Assembly: GCA_023138875.1 (NCBI GenBank)
Contig: JAGLOO010000028.1
Location: 1 to 64,000 of the forward strand
Direction of reading: 5' to 3'
Length of the DNA stretch: 64,000 nt
Source of the DNA: Bacteroidales bacterium
GTDB lineage: Bacteria > Bacteroidota > Bacteroidia > Bacteroidales > GCA-2748055
The stretch's first letter is position 1. The number at the start of each line of letters is the position of its first letter. Below the pieces are notes generated by a model. It made no database searches. It was not told the origin of the DNA and worked only from the letters and a program-made list of their open reading frames with translations. A program made the position numbers and the translations under genes. This document shows, piece after piece, positions 60,646-64,000 of this stretch.

Positions 60646-62634
60646 ATGGAGCAAGTTGATCGGAGGGGATTGGTATATACCATCAAGGATCTGTGCAGGG
60701 TATGCTATACTTGTGTAAGGGAGTGCCCTGTTAAAGCCATAAAGATTGTGAATGGTCAGGCGGAGGTGTTGAGTGAAAGATGCATCGCATGTGGAAACTG
60801 TACCATTGTCTGCAAGCAGGGAGCCAAGGTCTATGAACGGTCCATCGACAGGGTGGGCCATTTGCTGGATGAAGGGACCGGGACCATCGCACTGGTGGCG
60901 CCCAGTTATGTGGCTGAGTTTGATGAGGCGGCCGACCCTGCCACCTTTGCCGGAATGCTGAAAAAACTTGGTTTCGGCCAGGTTTACGAGGTCGGGATGG
61001 GAGCAGACCTGGTTGCCAGGGAGTACGAATCGCTCATCAACAATAATCCGGGGAAGGGGTACATATCTTCCGATTGTCCCGCAATAGTTGCATTTGTAGA
61101 AAAATATCATCCGGACCTGATCGGATCCCTTACTCCGGTAGTTTCACCCATGGTGGCCACAGCCCGGTACATTGCGAAGATCAAGGAGGGAGATGTCAGC
61201 CTGGTTTTCATAGGTCCCTGTATCGCAAAAAAAGATGAATCGAAGGAGGTGGACGAGGTGATCACCTTTTCCGAATTGCGGGAGATGTTCACCAGAAGGC
61301 GCATCAGGGCCACCAATGTGGAGCGGAGTGAATTTACGCCACCACTGGCTCTGCGTGGTGCAGGATTTCCTGTGAGCAGGGGATTGTTGCAGGCCATGAA
61401 CTTGAAAGGAAGCCATGTAGACCAGCGGGTGATTGTAGCCGAAGGCAGGGTCCATTTCCAGGAAGCCATCAGGGAGTTCGCTTCCGGTTCCCTCGGCTCC
61501 ATGCAACTGGAACTGCTCTGTTGCGAAGGGTGCATCATGGGTCCGGGAACCAGCAGGGAAGGGAAAAAGTTCATCCGCAGAAAGCGGGTGCTCAACCATC
61601 TTCATAACCGGATTGCAGGACAGCCGGATCAAATAGTGAGTGCGGTTAAGGAGGCGCCTGAAGAACTGGATCTGACCCGTTGTTTTAGCCGGGATGACCA
61701 GCGCATCCCCGATCCCTCCGGGGATGATATTGAAAAAGTGCTGCATGAGATGGGCAAGTTTTCCCAGCAGGACCACCTGGATTGTGGTGCCTGCGGATAC
61801 GATACCTGCACGAGCCATGCCAGGGCCATAACACAGGGACTGGCCGAGGTGGAGATGTGTTTGCCCTATTCCATCGACCGGCTGCACCAGACCATCCACA
61901 AACTGGCAGATTCGAAACACAAACTTTTGTCGGTGGAGCAGGCTTTGAAACAGAGTGAAAAACTGGCCCACATGGGTCAGCTTTCAGCAGGGATTGCCCA
62001 TGAGTTGAACAATCCGCTGGGAGTGGTGATCATGTACAGCAACCTGTTGCTGGAGGAGAGTGGGGATGACCAACAGCTCAGGGAGGACCTGCAGTTGATT
62101 GTTGAGCAGGCGGGAAGGTGCAAATCCATCGTGGGCGGTCTGTTGAATTTTGCTCGTAAGAACCAGGTGAAATACTCCAGGACAGACCTGATGGATCTGA
62201 TGCGAATCAGTACTTCATCCATCATTATTCCGGAAAACATCAGGTACAGCCTGAACAATACACTTTCCAATCCCTCTGCCGAAATCGACCAGGAGCAGAT
62301 GGTTCAGGTCATTACCAACCTGTTGAAGAATGGGATAGAAGCCATGCCCAACGGCGGACAGCTTTCTGTCAATCTCTCCGACAGTCACGACTGGGTGACC
62401 ATCAGCATCAGGGACCAGGGAACAGGGATTGGGGCCAGTGACCTGGAGAAGGTTTTTGAACCTTTCTATACCACTAAGGGCATTGGTAAGGGCACCGGTC
62501 TGGGCCTGGCCACCACGTATGGCATCGTCAGAATGCACCGTGGTCAGGTCGATGTACAGTCCAATACCAGGCCTTCAGAAGGTCCTGCCGGTACAGAGTT
62601 CACCATCAAACTGCCCCGATCCAGAAATTTATAA
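60646..62634 (+). CDS. HydS-type hydrogenase domain fused to a histidine kinase
   Basis: 662 residues. Two [4Fe-4S] ferredoxin motifs (about 17-27, 46-56), a hydrogenase large-subunit domain (about 80-325) with cysteines of the H-cluster kept (C144 in SSDCPAI, C192 in GPCIAKKDE, C292/C293 and C296 in LLCCEGCIMG), an ACS-type [4Fe-4S] motif (C380, C383, C388, C405), then HisKA with His452 in AGIAHELNNPLG and a HATPase domain (NLLKNGIEAM, RDQGTGIG, GTGLGLATTYG). The relay cysteine before C144 is Asp. It likely senses H2 or redox state and passes phosphate to the receivers that follow. Fusion of a hydrogenase sensor with a kinase in one chain is seen directly; no PAS domain lies between. Confidence 0.9.
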   Translation: MEQVDRRGLVYTIKDLCRVCYTCVRECPVKAIKIVNGQAEVLSERCIACGNCTIVCKQGAKVYERSIDRVGHLLDEGTGTIALVAPSYVAEFDEAADPATFAGMLKKLGFGQVYEVGMGADLVAREYESLINNNPGKGYISSDCPAIVAFVEKYHPDLIGSLTPVVSPMVATARYIAKIKEGDVSLVFIGPCIAKKDESKEVDEVITFSELREMFTRRRIRATNVERSEFTPPLALRGAGFPVSRGLLQAMNLKGSHVDQRVIVAEGRVHFQEAIREFASGSLGSMQLELLCCEGCIMGPGTSREGKKFIRRKRVLNHLHNRIAGQPDQIVSAVKEAPEELDLTRCFSRDDQRIPDPSGDDIEKVLHEMGKFSQQDHLDCGACGYDTCTSHARAITQGLAEVEMCLPYSIDRLHQTIHKLADSKHKLLSVEQALKQSEKLAHMGQLSAGIAHELNNPLGVVIMYSNLLLEESGDDQQLREDLQLIVEQAGRCKSIVGGLLNFARKNQVKYSRTDLMDLMRISTSSIIIPENIRYSLNNTLSNPSAEIDQEQMVQVITNLLKNGIEAMPNGGQLSVNLSDSHDWVTISIRDQGTGIGASDLEKVFEPFYTTKGIGKGTGLGLATTYGIVRMHRGQVDVQSNTRPSEGPAGTEFTIKLPRSRNL

Positions 62635-62642
62635 AATTTTGA

Positions 62643-63041
62643 ATGACAATGAGTGACAAGAAATTAACCATATTACTGGCAGATGATGATCCGGACCAGA
62701 TATTCCTGGTCAGGCATCACCTGGAAAGATGGGGTTATACAGTGATTGCTGTAGAATCCAGGGAAGAGGCCGAGCGTTACCTTGAAAGTGCATGTCCCGA
62801 CCTGGCCATTCTGGACCTGATGATGGAGGAAGAGGACAGTGGGTTTATCCTTTCCTACAGGATCAAACAACGCCACCCTGAAATCCCGGTGATCATATCC
62901 ACAGCTGTAGCTGCAGAAACGGGGATCAGCTTTGATATCAACAGTCCGGGAAGTAAGTCCTGGATCAAGGCAGACCACTACCTGGAAAAAGGATTCAGGA
63001 TGGAGCATCTGAAGATTGTGATAGAAAAACTGTTAACATAG
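62643..63041 (+). CDS. Single-domain response regulator
   Basis: 132 residues, a receiver domain only. Acidic residues in LLADDDPDQ, the phosphate-accepting Asp in LAILDLMM, Thr/Ser in VIISTAVA and Lys/Tyr near the end (DHYLEKG). There is an extra loop (ETGISFDINSPGSKSWIKA) between beta-4 and beta-5. With no output domain it would hand phosphate on or act by binding. It begins eight bases after the HydS-kinase and ends one base before the next start. Confidence 0.9.
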   Translation: MTMSDKKLTILLADDDPDQIFLVRHHLERWGYTVIAVESREEAERYLESACPDLAILDLMMEEEDSGFILSYRIKQRHPEIPVIISTAVAAETGISFDINSPGSKSWIKADHYLEKGFRMEHLKIVIEKLLT

Positions 63042-63042
63042 T

Positions 63043-64000
63043 ATGGAGACACTATCAATCCTGGTTGTTGACGATGAGGCAGGGATCCGTTCCGGGGTAA
63101 AACGTATTCTTTCCAGGCATACGGTGAGCTTTCCGTTCATGGATGACGATTATGCTTTTGATTGCAGGGAAGCGGCTACCGGCGAGGAGGCACTGGCCCT
63201 TATTGACGCCGATCCCCCAGACATCCTGCTTCTGGACAATAAGTTGCCCGGGATAAGCGGCATGGAGGTGCTGGAGATCATCCAGCAACGAAAACTGGAC
63301 ATCATTGTGGCCATGATCACCTCCTATGCTTCTCTGGAAATCGCAGTCAGGGCAACGGACGACGGTGCCTGGGATTTTATTCCCAAACCCTTTACACCCG
63401 CCGAACTGAAGGCAAGCATTGACCTCATCACCAAGCAGTTTTTCCTCAGAAGGATCACCAGGAAGATGAAGGAAGAGGGAAAAAAGATCCGTTACCAGTT
63501 TCTTTCAGTGCTCAGTCATGAGCTCAAATCACCTCTGAATGCACTGGAGGGATACCTTCATATGATGAAGGACCGGGAGCTGGGAGAGGGGCTGAAGGAT
63601 TACGACCAGGTCCTGGACCGGTCCATACAACGGATCAAAGGCATGCGTTCTTTGATCATGGACCTGCTGGATTTCACCAAGATCCGGCTGGAGAAGAAAG
63701 AGGACAAAATTGAAAAAGTAAACCTGAGGGAAAGGGCTAACCTTGCCCTCTCCACCATCACGCCACTGGCCATCCAGAGGAACATTAGTGTACGATACAG
63801 CGGGGAGGATCGGGTATATTATAATGCCGATCCGTCTGACCTGGATATCATCCTCAATAACCTGCTCTCCAATGCTGTGAAATACAACCGGGAAGGAGGT
63901 TCGGTGGACCTGTCCGTATCCGGAAAGGGAGAGGAAATCGAAATTGTGGTCCGGGATACAGGAATCGGGATGAATGAAGAGGAGATATCCCAGCTTTTCA
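63043..64000 (+). CDS. Receiver-histidine kinase hybrid, cut by window end
   Basis: The start is ATG 63043, and 319 codons are seen before the window ends. A receiver domain (ILVVDDEAGIRSG, DILLLDNKLPGISG, DFIPKPF) is followed by HisKA with FLSVLSHELKSPLNALEG and the beginning of HATPase (NNLLSNAVKYNREGG, VVRDTGIGMNEEE). No membrane segment or sensor domain is present so far, so it is probably a cytosolic relay that takes its signal from its own receiver. It follows the single-domain regulator by one base, so it belongs to the hydrogenase operon. Confidence 0.88.
   Translation, partial: METLSILVVDDEAGIRSGVKRILSRHTVSFPFMDDDYAFDCREAATGEEALALIDADPPDILLLDNKLPGISGMEVLEIIQQRKLDIIVAMITSYASLEIAVRATDDGAWDFIPKPFTPAELKASIDLITKQFFLRRITRKMKEEGKKIRYQFLSVLSHELKSPLNALEGYLHMMKDRELGEGLKDYDQVLDRSIQRIKGMRSLIMDLLDFTKIRLEKKEDKIEKVNLRERANLALSTITPLAIQRNISVRYSGEDRVYYNADPSDLDIILNNLLSNAVKYNREGGSVDLSVSGKGEEIEIVVRDTGIGMNEEEISQLF

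Noticed and set aside
1-64000. Search for tRNA, rRNA, CRISPR arrays and prophage
   Set aside because: No cloverleaf, rRNA-like segment, regular spacer array or phage structural gene was noticed by eye. Small RNAs could have been missed.

Overview
The window looks like chromosome of a member of the Bacteroidota. Supporting signs are TANNTTTG-type -7 promoter boxes, an ECF sigma/FecR/TonB-receptor operon, type IX secretion (T9SS) C-terminal sorting domains, DUF4249 and DUF5916 proteins, HmuY-like heme proteins and a LytTR regulator. An NADH-linked [FeFe]-hydrogenase-type cluster and a flavodiiron protein point to an anaerobic or microaerophilic, probably fermentative, life style. No rRNA, tRNA or CRISPR array was seen.

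Layout. 1-3.8 kb is accessory DNA: an IS3-family element with A9G frameshift site and inverted ends, a gene-free stretch rich in inverted repeats (possible MITE), a gene remnant, and an AT-rich RES/Xre toxin-antitoxin pair. 3.8-10.7 kb (minus strand) holds topoisomerase IV (parE, parC), aroK, a Rossmann-fold protein and a PlsC acyltransferase. 10.8-16.0 kb is an ECF sigma - FecR - STN/TonB receptor - DUF4249 uptake operon. 16.0-20.5 kb (minus) is a heme-type uptake operon with a T9SS-sorted HmuY-like protein, a TonB receptor and a second HmuY-like lipoprotein; a DUF5916 protein lies upstream. 23.3-25.1 kb has an unknown lipoprotein and a GHMP kinase lacking its ATP-binding middle.

25.2-37.1 kb is a tight five-gene operon with no name that I know: MFS-like membrane protein with HEAT repeats and a degenerate cNMP-like tail; membrane-spanning nSTAND NTPase/WD40 protein; outer-membrane barrel; surface-type lipoprotein; large T9SS-secreted protein. 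Together they would place one product in each envelope layer. 37.1-54 kb is mainly housekeeping: flavodiiron protein, psd/cdsA/DUF2007/ftsH/rsfS, birA, pyrE, NUDIX, coaD, an SLC12-like transporter, a LytTR regulator and lon.

53.0-64.0 kb is the most unusual region. A divergent promoter separates (minus) a 2Fe-2S ferredoxin, a HydS-like protein whose hydrogenase domain has lost every H-cluster cysteine and a SpoIIE/PP2C phosphatase from (plus) HydC, HydB, HydA, a HydS-type hydrogenase domain fused to a histidine kinase, a receiver protein and a receiver-kinase hybrid that runs off the window. HydA keeps the four H-cluster cysteines but lacks most of the known proton-relay residues and the active-site lysine, and HydB has lost the 2Fe-2S site of its N-terminal domain. 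The cluster reads as a redox or hydrogen sensing system with two outputs (protein dephosphorylation and phosphorelay) wrapped around an NADH-linked H-cluster enzyme of uncertain chemistry.
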